From NCBI GenBank assembly GCA_022559845.1, contig CM040118.1, positions 161,220,331 to 161,284,330 on the forward strand: a stretch of 64,000 nt of DNA, read 5' to 3'. The stretch's first letter is position 1. The number at the start of each line of letters is the position of its first letter. Source of the stretch: Amorphophallus konjac (taxonomy: Eukaryota; Streptophyta; Magnoliopsida; Alismatales; Araceae). The notes beneath the pieces are model-generated. The model did not search any database. It had not been told where the DNA came from and saw only the letters and a list, made by a program, of their open reading frames with translations. Of this stretch, positions 11,351 to 23,300 are shown one piece after another. Both the position numbers and the translations under genes were made by a program.

Positions 11351-11879
11351 TTTACTTGACTTGATATGCAGATTGGGAACTGGCCCGGAACTGGGAAGCT
11401 GGGAAGTAATGCATACATGTCCAATAATTTGGAGGACTGGGAGCTGGGAACTGACGGTTGGAGGCTAACCCCAAGGGTGTGTTGTCCTGTGTAGCTGGGA
11501 GCTGGGCTGAGGGCCCACCCTTCAGGGCATAGTGGCCTATAATGCGAGAGACTGGAGGCTGGGGGTCATCCTTAGAGGGTGCTTTGATGTGTATTATTGG
11601 AATTTTTTGGTCTTGGGAACTGGGGTTGGCCGGCTAACTGCTGATGTGTAGTAGCCGAAAGATTGGAACTAGTTGGCTGACCACGGAGGTGTGTAGCCGA
11701 AGACTGGAACTGGAGGTTGGGACTGGAACTATAGCTGGAGCTAGGACTGGAGCTGACCGGCTGACCGTTTAAGGTGTTGTAGCCGGAGGCTGGGACTGGA
11801 GCTGGCGATGACCGACCCTCAGGGGTGTAATGGCCACCATTGTCGTGGAGTGGTGCTGAGTTCGGCATCGGTGGGATGC

Positions 11880-12258
11880 CATGGTCGATGACTTTCGTTA
11901 ACGAGAAGTAGAAAGGATGAGAGAGTTTTTTTTGTTCTCTTTACCAACTCTACCGCCCTTTGCGGGTTTTCGCCAGAGCTGGCCCCCTTTTACTTTTTCC
12001 AGTGCGCCCTCATGGGTTTTCACACCGAGGGGTTACCCTATTTTACCTGAGGCACCCTTGAAGGTTTTCACCTCAGCTGGGTTGGTGGTAATTTTTTTCC
12101 CTCAGTAGTCCTAGGGAGGGGCTAACTGAGGCCGGCAGGGCATCTCTATTTTTAACCCCATTCTTCTCTCTCTTTTTTTTTTGCAAAGCTGGGGATCGTC
12201 TTCTGTAGCATGCTACTATCAGGGGACCTAGCCTGAGACTTGTGATGTCAATGACTTG
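11880..12258 (+). other. Non-coding tail with three GGGTTTTC phrases
   Basis: GGGTTTTCGCC, GGGTTTTCACACC and AGGTTTTCACC recur at about 43-61-bp steps between 11960 and 12080, between pyrimidine runs. Phrases like this are common in 3' untranslated parts of plant gypsy elements, so this may be the 3' end of the element that carried the PMD gene. No LTR boundary is visible. Confidence 0.35.
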
Positions 12259-12263
12259 GTATC
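12259..12263. other. Candidate left target-site duplication of O (GTATC)
   Basis: These five bases precede the O LTR. The matching right copy is beyond the window, so this is unconfirmed. Confidence 0.4.
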
Positions 12264-12379
12264 TGTTGGGTTCGTTGCGCTCCCTCTTTGTCTTTGATAA
12301 TGGTTTTGATGATTACAATATATTGTGCGGTTTGCGTATGAATAGATGTGAAAATCATGTGTGCGTGTCTTATGGAAAA

Positions 12380-12711
12380 TGTCTTGATGCTAAATGAGCA
12401 CATATGTTGATTATCTTGTTGTGTAGTTTTAAAATGCAAGGTGGATTTCATGAATGTGTTTCATGCATAGTGTACTTGACACTTTGGAGCCTTCATGTGA
12501 AAATTGTGTTTTTCAGTGGATTGTTAAATGGACTGTTGAAATGTCTTCTTGATGCTAAATGAGCACATATGTTGATTATCTTGTTGTGTAGTTTTAAAAT
12601 GCATGGTGGATTTCATGAATGTGATTCATGCATAGTGTGCTTGACACTTTGGAGCCTTTATGTGAAAATTGTGTTTTTCAATGCATTGTCAAATGGACTG
12701 TTGAAATGTCT
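12380..12711 (+). repeat. 165-bp tandem duplication inside the O LTR
   Basis: GATGCTAAAT recurs at 12386 and 12551, and about 165 bp around it is repeated once. The 3' LTR has the same duplication (60853 and 61018), so it predates the last transposition of O. Confidence 0.85.
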
Positions 12712-12829
12712 TAACTTGCTTCACATGAGTATTGAACTATTTGGATTGAATGAGATTCATGTTTGCACTTGGTTGCATGATACTCTTAACTTGCTTAAGT
12801 TCATGTCTGTTGAGTATAGTGGTTTACAA

Positions 12830-13075
12830 ATGTACATCGACCTTTCATAACATGCACAGACCCCATCTACACGCATGCATCGACCTGCCCTTCAATGTGC
12901 ATCGACCTATCTTTGGTGTTTTTCGTATGTGCATCGACCTATCTCAATATGTGCATCGACCTGTGCTAGGTTGATTAGTCATATGCACCGACCTGCTTCA
13001 AACATGCACCGACCCTGTCCCTACACATGCACCGACCTGTGTAGACTTGTTCAATACATGCATCGACCTTATTCC
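12830..13075 (+). repeat. TGCATCGACCT motif array in the O 5' LTR
   Basis: About ten copies of TGCAYCGACCT occur at irregular 20-30-bp steps (near 12835, 12876, 12899, 12932, 12953, 12985, 13005, 13029, 13058). A TGTGTAGACTTG copy at about 13038 is identical to the motif that fills the A and B LTRs. The 3' LTR copy is at 61295-61540. Confidence 0.85.
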
Positions 13076-14277
13076 ACATTTGCTTAGACATGCATTGTAT
13101 ATAAGTGTTGCTTTGGGCTTGCAAGTGGTTAGCCCATTCCTTTTATCAAATCTTGGATTCCAATGAAGAACATGTCTATACCTTATTTCATTAAGTGGTT
13201 ATTTGGTTTTAATTCTCGATAAGGTATTTGGTGATTTAAGGGATTCATCATTCACTTTTCAGATCCTATGGTTTTTAAGTCAAGGTCTTTGAACATTTGG
13301 TTGACACTCTATGAGTTTTATATGAAATGTTTCTCTGAATGGTTATTCCATGAAATGCTATAGCTTGCTGAAATTCAGCTTGTTTTAATGTCTTAGGACT
13401 CTTGAGATATGAGTTGGACTGAATTTGCATTTCATGTGTGATTTGTTTGAATCAATTTGAAAATGGATTTTCCATGATTAGGACTCAATCAATATTTGAT
13501 ATGATCTGCTGAAACTCAAATCTAGTGCTAATGTATCTACATTTGACATGTGAGCTTGTGGTGTGAATGAATTGAAAGACCATGTTTTGTTCTCATAGAT
13601 GAAGTATCACATGGGTTCTTGTAGCAGGTTGAAAGGAATGAGTTCAGGTTTCATTGGATTGAACTTGATAGTCTTGGTCTGAACATCTAACTCATGAGAA
13701 GCTAGATGGCAAGGTGGACAAGGTATGATCTGAACTACGAATGGCTCTGACATGTATGAAGCAATCTTTTGGATTGCAAGTTTGTGTGTGAAAAGGTTTG
13801 AAAGAATGTGAATCAAATCTCATGTGGTTCCATTTAAATATAGAATCATGCAGGTTGAACTAGGTATGACAAAGGTTGAACATGAAAGTTCAACAAGAAA
13901 TTTCTGATTTGTATTGCTTTAAGATTGACTTGAGTGATTTGTTTACACCAAGTGCAGGTTCACACTGCCTTCAAATCAATGGATCCATGGTAAGATTTTA
14001 TCTCTGAATTTGATTTATAGTTTCCATGAATGGGTTTGAAGTATTTTTCATGAATTGAGTTCTAAAGTGCCCTTCAAGCATGTTTTTCATGATAATCTTG
14101 TGGCATCATCTTGCTCATTTATCTTCCCATAATTCTTGTTGAATTCAAGGTTTAATGATGTTTGTAAGACCCTCAATAGCATGTCATTTTGATTGGCATA
14201 TCAAGTTTTCAAATGGGGTTGAAGATTTCTCAGATTGCATTAAACTGCCTTGGGCAGTTTTTCTGTTCTCTGTCTGC

Positions 14278-14510
14278 AAGTGTCGACTCCCAGAGTCGAC
14301 ACTTGTTGGGCAGCTTGCTGCCTTGTTGCAGCAGGCAGCAAGTGTCGACTCTGTGAGTCGACACTTATAGGTAAGTTCTTTGGTTTTAACGCAGATAGAA
14401 CACTTGGAAAAAAGTGTCGACTCTCAGAGTCGACACTTTTTGCTGTGTGTTGTTTCTTTGTTCTTTGGCAGAACACCCTCGAACAAAAGTCAACTCTGAG
14501 AGTCGACACT
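14278..14510. repeat. Four salt-bridge-like GTCGAC palindromes in the O 5' LTR
   Basis: Three perfect inverted repeats have 12-bp arms AAGTGTCGACTC and GAGTCGACACTT with 3-nt loops (14278-14304, 14340-14366, 14412-14438). A fourth, decayed copy is at 14484-14510. They lie 175-410 bp upstream of the TATA box. Palindrome clusters in this place are known from maize Sirevirus LTRs. Confidence 0.9.
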
Positions 14511-14601
14511 TGTCCTGGGCGGTCGGGATCGGGTTTCCGATTTTGGTTTCGAAATCCCCATTTTATGATCCGTTTGGCTTGATCTTTTACACCCTTACCC
14601 T

Positions 14602-14693
14602 TAGGGTTTCAATACATGGTTAAGGGTTGTTTTGAGAGGGTCTTGCAAGGGCTATTGTGGTCCTTTGTTCATCTTTATTGCTACTATATATAT
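14602..14693 (+). promoter_or_regulatory. O 5' LTR core promoter
   Basis: TATATATA at 14685-14693 is the best TATA box in the LTR; TAGGGTTT (telo-box) lies 75 bp upstream at 14602-14609. The same pair is kept in the 3' LTR. The start site is not determined. Confidence 0.6.
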
Positions 14694-15109
14694 CCTTGCG
14701 ATTTTCATATCAAAACAAGAAAAAGGGCTAAGTGTTCTATTCTTTTCACAGAAGAAAGAAGAGAGGGGGCGGCCACAAGGTGGAGAGGAGAGGGCTTTGA
14801 AAGATTCATCATTTTCTGGTGTTTGCAGGTGGGTTTGAAGCTTGGATCTCAAGATATTCATCTTGTACGAGCTGCTGTCGTTGCAGACAAGCCTAGATCT
14901 TCAAGAAGGAGGACCGACTGCTTCATCCTGCTATAGATCGACCTCCCACCGTTGAGAGCTTCAAGGAAGAGACGTCTAAGGCCTTCATCCATAAGGAGAT
15001 AAACTGAAATCTCTGTGATATTCCTCTTTATTGTTGCTATATGATCAATCCTATGTTGAGCATGTATTGAACATCCTTCTATATTTCTGAACTGAGAATA
15101 TTTGTGTGT

Positions 15110-15320
15110 GGACGGAGCTGCGTCTCCGTGTGCGATTTTAGTGCGGGGTAAGATCCCCGAGTGTGTGAGTATGTGCTGCGGTGGTAGCTTCTTGGGGGCC
15201 ACGCCCCGTGTGTGTGATTTGCTGCAGAAGCAGCGTGTGTGGTGTTGGGTCTCGTCCCCGTGTTGCTACAGTTCATAGCGTGGTAGTGAAGCCTCACCGG
15301 GTTTCGGTGAGGGGTGGACG
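15110..15320 (+). other. Stem-loop-rich segment late in the O LTR (R/U5)
   Basis: GC-rich short inverted repeats cluster here: CCTCACCG pairs with CGGTGAGG (15292-15312, 5-nt loop), GGGGTAAGATCCCC at about 15146-15159, and GCTGCAGAAGCAGC near 15222. The segment would be in the 5' leader of the element RNA. Confidence 0.55.
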
Positions 15321-15682
15321 TAGGGGGCTCGTCGTGGCCCCAACCACCTAAAAATCTTCGTGTTCTGTGTGGCATGCCTGTGTGATTGTCCATTTCTTCT
15401 ATCTCCGCTCACAGGTCAACTAATAGATTTTTACTATCTGCACCTTTACACATTGCTACGTCTGCTATCTGCTATCTGTCATTGTTCATATTTGGTTAGA
15501 CATACTTTACGTGTGCGATCGGTTAGCTTGAGAGAACATTAATCTCACTTGTGTTTAGGCTAATTGATGCTGTTAATTTTAATTCCGTTGTGATTAGTTT
15601 AGATTATTTTTAAAATCCGTCATCTCGACTGGGGGACAATTCAACCCCCCTTCTTGTCCTCCATCTATTCTGGGCCAACAAT

Positions 15683-15694
15683 TGGTATCAGAGC
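15683..15694 (+). other. O primer binding site (tRNA-Met)
   Basis: TGGTATCAGAGC begins two bases after the LTR end, the standard priming site for reverse transcription in plant copia elements. Confidence 0.92.
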
Positions 15695-15748
15695 CCAGTC
15701 TCTGATTTTTATACGCGGACCTCACAGTCTCGGAGAAAAAATCTATTC

Positions 15749-16024
15749 ATGATGGCTAGTGTGAACTCGGTTCCTGTCTTTGATGGTTTTGATTATACAT
15801 CTAGGATTGGAAAACTCTGTATTTGGATTTCTAGTATTGATCCGAAGCTTATGAATCTAATTACTCACGGTCCTTACAGTCTTCCAAAAAATGAGTCAAG
15901 GTGGACCGAGGAGGATAAGAAAAAGAATTCTAATAATTTGTTTGTTTTGAATGCTCTTAAGGATGCAGTGAACACTGGCATATATCCTTTTGTTTCATCT
16001 TGTAGGTCAGCCAAAGAAATCTGG
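15749..16024 (+). pseudogene. O gag, N-terminal part, cut by insertion L
   Basis: The frame starts at the first ATG after the primer site (MMASVNSVPVFDGFDYTSRI). It shows the copia gag N-terminal pattern: FDG..Y..., WISSIDPKL, a W-T-E-E-D/K block, NALKDAV and SAKEIW. Those 92 codons end at the L insertion, whose target duplication TCTGG covers the IW codons. The central gag helices that should follow SAKEIW are not found on the far side of L, so part of gag was already deleted or was lost later. Confidence 0.8.
16020..16024. other. Left target-site duplication of L (TCTGG)
   Basis: Identical to 24334-24338, which proves that 16025-24333 is one insertion event. Confidence 0.95.
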
Positions 16025-18130
16025 TGTCATGCCCCGAACCGATAGCAACTGAACGTGTCGTTTGCTCGGAACGTGATAGTTAAATAGTCAAGTCGATCAA
16101 AGCATAACCATAAGACCATATGTAATTGAACAAAATATAATTTCATTTCAAATATAAGTTTATTACAAGTTGGACCCAAAGTAAAGAAAAGACTCAATAA
16201 GGGAAAATTAAAATGAGAAACTTGACTAGACTTAACGTAAGACACAAAATAGCCAGGCTAGATGGTTCGTCTAGATGTCGGAGTACTCATCACTCTTGCC
16301 CTTGCCCATCATATTCGGTCTCGTCAACGCTAAGGTCATTACATGAAAAATATTAGAAAATGCAGGGTGAGCGAACGCTCAGTAGGACTTAATATCTCAT
16401 GCTCCAAGCTAGCTTTAAGTAAATTATAATTTAACATGCTCATGTAGGTCACGCAAAAGTAAGGCAAATCAAGAACTATAATGACACGAGTTATAACGAT
16501 AAAGCGATGATAAATTAAAACCATAAAGACGAGTAAGCAAGATGCTGGATACATTTATGAAGTGTAGAGACGAGGATAACAAGAGAGTATAGCAAGAAAT
16601 TTCATGCCGAGATAACAAGTACCTTTCATAATATAGCATTCACGAGGAAACAATAACAATCTTCTCTCTATGATGAGTATTATCACGAGAGCGGTTAATG
16701 ACACTAGTACAATATTCTCTCTATGACGATATTATCACGAGAGCTTTCATGTAACTAGTACTATGAAGGAATGGCCACACTTTAAGGGGTGCTCACGACT
16801 GTATGATTGGCCCTCATGGATTAGCACTAGGTAGTATTTGGTCACACACTTAGGAGTTCTCACGACTGTATGATTATCCCTAATTGCCGTAGACCGAGTT
16901 GGTGAATGCCAGCACCCGATCATCATGATACTGGGACACGTTTGGACTTTGCCTCGACCAATAGGGTCAGATCAGGACCCGTAGCATTTAAAATGTCATT
17001 TATTTGGGACCCATAGCCTCTGACATTCGACTAGACTAATTCCACTTTAATAGCCAAGAATTCCAAGGATCAAGCATGTATGAACAATAGGGTAGATTTC
17101 ATTGAACAAAGATTCAAGATAGACCTCGACAAACCTAGTACGATGGCACACAAAATTGAGACAATTCAAAAAATCTGGGAGATTAGCGTCTCGTCAGAGT
17201 GCCGTATATTTAAGAAGTCGCGCCCACAGTGGTGGTCACTCATTCTCTGAACAAAGTATTGAAGAATTTGTGTCTCCACAATACGGTTGCTTTTACACTA
17301 AGCGCCCGTCAATAACGTCACCCCTTCAACAAGAAAACGGCGATAACCAATGTAGTCGCTAATCAAATGAGCACCATATAAGTCAGATAGAGACATATCT
17401 CTCACAGAATCTCCATAACATCATTCTATGAGGGCCAGGAGTCATGTTTTCTTTAGAGTGACATGACTAACAGGGTTCCAGGGTTCTTGTGGTACAACCA
17501 GCTCAGTCGGTCTTGAGGCAATCCAAGGCTACGAGGAGACTTACGGAGGTCTCAATGACTAACTTGTCAGTCCGAAGGAACGGAATGTCCAACAGAGGGC
17601 TCGTATGTCACCGAGAGTTGAGGGTGTATCGGGAAACCAACGTGAAACGTGGGACTGCGTCTACGGACTAAGACGTAGTGCCAATATGATCCACGGTACA
17701 GATCAAATCTCGAGAAAAATAGAATAAATCACGTCCATGCAAGTAGGTATCAATTCATATCTTAACTTCTATTTAATCTAATAATTTAGAAAATAGCATC
17801 TCTTTAAAAGGACTGATACAATTTTTAGAACTAATTACATAATAATTAATGGAAATTTACAAGGATCATGACTATATATATATTGTAATTTTTACCGGCT
17901 TTGATCATAAGATATGAATTTTCTAGGATTTAATCATGATATGTTGTTTTTAATTTGATCATGATGAATAGTAATATTTTTTCCAATAAAAGAAAATTAC
18001 CGGAACTAAATATATGATAATTAAGAGAAAAATCTAAAGATTCCATATATATATATATATTATAATTTTATTTTACATAGTTGTATAAATATGAATTTTT
18101 AAAGATATGCGTAAAAGGTATACGGTTTAT

Positions 18131-18147
18131 ATACGTATATATATATA

Positions 18148-18199
<52 letters not shown>
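18131..18199. repeat. (TA)n(GT)n(TA)n microsatellite in L
   Basis: Alternating TA and GT runs. The other L LTR has a shorter, GT-free TA tract at about 22433-22471, so the tract changed length after insertion. Confidence 0.95.
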
Positions 18200-18202
<3 letters not shown>

Positions 18203-19206
18203 GAAACGACCATAATGCACATTGTCGTTGTTTCCTTAACGAATAGTGTCGATATCTTTGAACTTCAAGTTCTCGACGTACACACGTCGTAATCGCGCAA
18301 TCTATATACCGAAATGAAGGGCTCGAAAAACTTTATCTAACCTTATGTTCAAAAATATTTTCACTTGAGAGTAGGGTTATCTTGAGTTAGGAGGACGGGA
18401 AAAAGGAGGTACCAACTCCAATACCTCGGTCACTACCCCAATAACACGCTCATGAAATTTCATGACCAAAGGACACTCAGGTGTCCATGAAAAGGTCATC
18501 AAAGTAAAAACATGTAACTATGGTGCTACAGTAGATACTGCAATTCGCCGTGTAATTATTAGAAATTCATATATTTAATAAAGTTAATCATTAACCGGTT
18601 AACACTCCATAAAATCAAATGAAAATTTAGAGTACGTCATGGGGATTCTAGTGGTATGAAATTTGTGAATTTTAGACATACGATTTTATGGATAAAATAT
18701 TTTAAGCATATTTTTCATATTAATTAATTAAAGATAATGCATGCAAACATACTATAAATCACGTAGAATCATGCATGCTATTAAGAGTTATTGAACGGAT
18801 GAGAAAACCTACATGTACTATGTACTATCATCTAGTATGCTTTTTTTTATGGTGATTTTACTTGGGAGATTGCCTACCTCTTGACGTTTATACGGACGGA
18901 GATGTTGCAGGGAAGAAGAAGATGTAGTAGCAGACAACGGCAGCCACAAGTCCTTATCGGGAAGAAGATAGAGGAGGAAGCCTTGCTTGCCCCCACACGT
19001 ACGACAGTAGCATCCGCACGGAAAGGTGTGGAGGAAGAAGATAGCAGCTGCAACCACAGCAGCCACTCACGTGCAGGTCTAAGAGGTAAGGAGAGGACGA
19101 CGATCCTCCTTGATCGGGTGAAGGTCGACGCACTAACGGCTTACAAACAACAGCGAGGTTTTCACAAACATAGCAGCAACATGGTTCCTTTGTTCGAAGA
19201 GCAAGA

Positions 19207-19215
19207 TATTTATAG
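19207..19215 (-). promoter_or_regulatory. L LTR TATA box (CTATAAATA)
   Basis: Minus-strand CTATAAATA about 820 bp from the LTR start, repeated exactly in the other LTR at 23482-23490. Confidence 0.55.
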
Positions 19216-19584
19216 AGGAGATAAAGGTCTTTGAGAGGGTTCGAATGCTATTAAGGTAAAATTTTAATCCCTGCCATGGATTGGTATTTCATACGAAAAC
19301 CCTAAGCCTCACCCTTCGAACAAGTATATGGGTTGGCTGGGTTAATAACGTTGGGTTTACATGGCCCATCTTTTATAATGTTGGATTCATATTAAAGCCG
19401 ATGCATAATATATACAAATATGTATCTTAGCCTATGTATTATATGCCCTTGCTTTTCTGTTAAAGCCCTTCATATGTTTACTTATATTTATCCTAAAACC
19501 GTAAGGCCCATTATACATATGTCTATATATATATGCTGCCCCTGCTAGTGGTTTACGGTTATAGCAAAGACCCATTTATGTGTT

Positions 19585-19634
<50 letters not shown>
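19585..19634. repeat. (TA)n(GT)n microsatellite in L
   Basis: A TA run followed by about 20 GT units. The equivalent spot in the other LTR (23900-23933) holds only TA units with a CCATC interruption. ATT runs at 19807-19841 and 24105-24140 are shared. Confidence 0.95.
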
Positions 19635-19637
<3 letters not shown>

Positions 19638-20034
19638 AGCCCATGGCCTTTCCCATATGGTTTAGTTATAGGTTTAATAGGGAAGTCCACTATTCTCAAC
19701 TAATGGCCTGCATGCATATGTATCAACGTGGAAGCCCACTTATTCACCCATGATTATTAAGCCCATTACGTGAGTTGCATTATTATAAATTCTCAAAGGT
19801 CCATTATTATTATCATTATTATTATTATTATTATTATTATTTATGAGTATACTCTTAACTTAACATTATTGGGTTGGACTTTAATCCTTTTGAAGGAATT
19901 CTTTATAACCTTTTAATTAATATGTAGCCCCATTTTTCTTTTTAGACTATTTCTTTTATCAAATTTTTTTTTACCCATATTTGTTTTATGATGAATATGA
20001 ATATCTATCCTTTTAAAATTTTCGGGGTGCTACA

Positions 20035-20320
20035 CCCTCCCCCACTTAAAAGAATTTGGTCCCCAAATTCACATGATTTTATTTTAAAATTAGTGGGGTA
20101 AGATCACCATATCTAAAGCATGTGTTCTAACTAGATCTATTCTTGCAGTATGCTAAGTACTTAAGGTCATATCCGATTAATGCAAATTTTAGAGTTTAAC
20201 CCAATAGCTCTACTCAAATCTCACGGGGTTCCTATAGGATAACTGACAAGGAGAACTCAATCTAGGACTTGGACTTAATGACCTAGGGATTTAGAAAGCC
20301 TAGGTTCTGATACCACTTTC
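20035..20320 (-). other. L internal region with polypurine tract and primer site
   Basis: On the minus strand the primer site TGGTATCAGAAC (20304-20315) is five bases from the 5' LTR, and the polypurine tract GTGGGGGAGGG (20035-20045) abuts the 3' LTR. Between them is an 8-bp perfect hairpin (GAATTTGG with CCAAATTC, about 20053-20071) and no ORF. Confidence 0.9.
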
Positions 20321-23300
20321 TGTCACGCCCCAAACCGATAGCAGCGGAGCGTGTCGTTTGCTCGGAACGTGGCAGTTAAACAGTCAAGTCGATCAGAGCA
20401 TAACCATAAGACCAGATGTAATTGAACAAAATATAATTTCATTTCAAATATAAGTTTATTACAAGTTGGACCCAAAGTAAAGAAAAGACTCAATAACGGA
20501 AAATTAAAATGAGAAACTTGACTAGACTTAACGTAAGACACAAAATAGCCAGACTAGATGGTTCATCTAGATGTCAGAGTACTCATCACTCTTGCCCTTG
20601 CCCATCATGTTCGGTCTCGTCATCGCTAAGGTCGTTACCTGAAAAATATTGGAAAACGCAGGGTGAGCGAACGCTCAGTAGGACTTAATATCTCATGCTC
20701 CAAGCTAGCTTTAAGTAAATGACAATTTAACATGCTCATGCAGGTCACATAAAAGTAAGGCAAATCAAGAACTATAATGGCACGAGTTATAACGATAAAG
20801 CGATGATAAATTAAAACCATAAAGACGAGTAAGCAAGATGCTGGATACATTTATGAAGTGTAGAGACGAGGATAACAAGAGAGTATAGCAATAACTTTCA
20901 TGACGAGATAACAAGTACCTTTCATAATATAGCATTCACGAGGAAACAATAACAATCTTCTCTCTATGACGAGTATTATTACGAGTGCAGTTAATGACAC
21001 TAGTACAATATTCTCTCTATGACGGCATTATCACGAGAGCTTTCATGTAACTAGTACTATGAAGGAATGGCCACACTTTAAGGGGTGCTCATGACTGTAT
21101 GATTGCCCCTTATGGATTAGCACTAGGTAGTATTTAGTCACACACTTAGGAGTTCTCACGACTGTATGATTATCCCTAATTGCCGCAGACCGAGTTGGTG
21201 AATGTCAGCACCCGATCATCATGATACCGGTACACGTTTGGACTTTGCCTCGCCCAATAGGGTCAGATCAGGACCCGTAGCATTTAAAATGTCATTTATT
21301 TGGGACCCATAGCCCCTGACATTCGACTAGACTAATTCCACTTTAATGGCCAAGAATTCTAAGGATCAAACATGTACGAACAATAGGGTAGATTTCATTG
21401 AACAAAGATTCAAGATAGACCTCGACAAGCCTAGTACGATGGCACACAAAACTGAGACAATTCGAGAAATCTAGGAGATTAGCGTCTCGTCAGAGCGCCG
21501 TATATTTAAGAAGTCCCGCCCACAGTGGTGGTCACTCATTCTCTGAACAAAGTATTGAAGAATTGGTGCCTCCACAATACGGTTGCTTTTACACTAAGCG
21601 CCCGTCAATAAGGTCACCCCTTCAACATACTCACGACAGAAAACGGCGATAACCAATGTAGTCGCTAATCAAATTAGCACCTTATAAGTCAGATAGAGAC
21701 AGATCTCTCACAGAATCGCCATAACAGCGTTCTATGAGGGCCGGGCGTCATGTTTTCTTTAGAGTGATATGACTAACAGGGTTCCAGGGTTCTTGTGGTA
21801 CAACCAGCTCAGTCGACCTTGAGGGAATCTAAGGCTACGAGGAGACTTACGGAGGTCCCAATGACTAACTTGCCAGTCCGAAGGAACGGAATGTCCAACG
21901 GAGGGCTCGTATGTCACCGAGAGTTGAGGGTGTATCGGGAAACCAACGTGAAACGTGAGACTGCGTTTACGAACTGAGACGTAGTGCTAATGTGATCCAC
22001 AGTACAGATCAAATCTCGAGAAAAACAGAATAAATCATGTCCATGTAAGTAGGTGTCAATTCATATCTTAACTTCTATTTAATCTAATAATTTAGAAAAT
22101 AGCATCTCTTTAAAAGGACGGATACTATTTTTAGAACTAATTACATGGTAATTACGGAAAATTTACAAGGATCACGACTATATATATATTGTAATTTTTA
22201 CCGACTTTGATCATAAGATATGAATTTTCTAGGATTTAATTATGATATATAGTTTTTAATTTGATCATGATGAATAGTAATATTTTTTCCAATAAAAGAA
22301 AATTATCGGAACTAAATATATGATAATTAAGGGAAAAATCTAAAGATTCCAAATATTTATATATTATAATTTTATTTTACATAGTTTTATAAATATGAAA
22401 TTTTAAAGATATGCGTAAAAAGTTATACGGTTTATATACATATATATATATTTATATATATATATATATATTAAAGAAATGACAACAACGCACTTGTCGT
22501 TATTTCCTTAATGAATAGTGTCAATATCGTTGAACCTCAAGTTCTCGACGTACACACGTCGGAATCGCGCAATCTATATACCGAAATGAAGGGCTCGAAA
22601 AACTCTATCTAATCTTATGTTCAAAAATATTTTTACTTTAGAGTAGGGTTATATTGAGTTAGGAGGACCGGAAAAAGGAGGTACTAACTCCACTATCTCG
22701 GTCACTACCCCAATAACACGCTCGTGAAATTTCATGACCAAAGGACATTCAGGTGCCCATGAAAAGGCCATCAAAGTAAAAATATGTAATTATGTGCTAC
22801 AGTAAATACTATAATTAGCCGTGTAATTATTAGAAATTTATATATTTAATAAAGTTAATCATTAACTGGTTAACACTCTATATAATCAAATGAAAATTTA
22901 GAGTAAATCATGGGGATTCTAGTGGTATGAAATTTATGATTTTTAGACATACGGTTTCATGGATAAAATATTTTAAGCATGTTTTTCATATTAATTAACT
23001 AAAGATAAAACATGCAAACACAGTATAAATCACGTAGAATCATGCTTGCTATTAAGAGTTATTGAACGTATGAGAAAACCCACATGTACTATGTACTATC
23101 ATCTAGTATGCTTTTTTATGGTGATTTTGCTTGGGAGATTGCCTACCTCTTGGCGTTTATACGGACGGAGATGTTGTAGGGAAGAAGAAGAAGAAGATGT
23201 AGTAGCAGACAGCGGCAGCCACAAGTCCTTATCGGGAAGAAGATAGATGAGGAAGCCTTGCTTGCCCCCACACGTACGACAATAGCATCCGCACGGAAGG

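Larger units (their letters stand above)
12264..15680 (+). repeat. O 5' LTR (3417 bp)
   Basis: It begins TGTTGGGTTCGTTGCGC and ends GGGCCAACA immediately before the primer site. The same sequence restarts at 60731, and base 64000 corresponds to about 15523, so the two LTRs align over about 3.27 kb. It contains a 165-bp duplication, a GACCT motif array, four palindromes, a TATA box with a telo-box upstream, and a stem-loop-rich segment near 15110-15320. A few substitutions per line separate the copies, including CpG losses. Confidence 0.93.
16025..20034 (-). repeat. L 3' LTR (4010 bp)
   Basis: Plus-strand TGTCATGCCCCG...GGTGCTACA. It contains internal repeats: two ~60-bp TCTCTCTATGA...ATTATCACGAGAG units (16663-16760) and two CTCACGACTGTATGATT units (about 16788 and 16860). 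Microsatellites follow at 18131-18199, 19585-19634 and 19807-19841. No plausible gene is present. Confidence 0.93.

Noticed and set aside
15683..15694. tRNA-Met gene
   Set aside because: The match is only the 12-base primer complement present in all five elements; no cloverleaf follows.
18881..19234. 117-codon ORF in the L LTR
   Set aside because: The second LTR copy has an altered start and length; no recognisable domain; likely chance.
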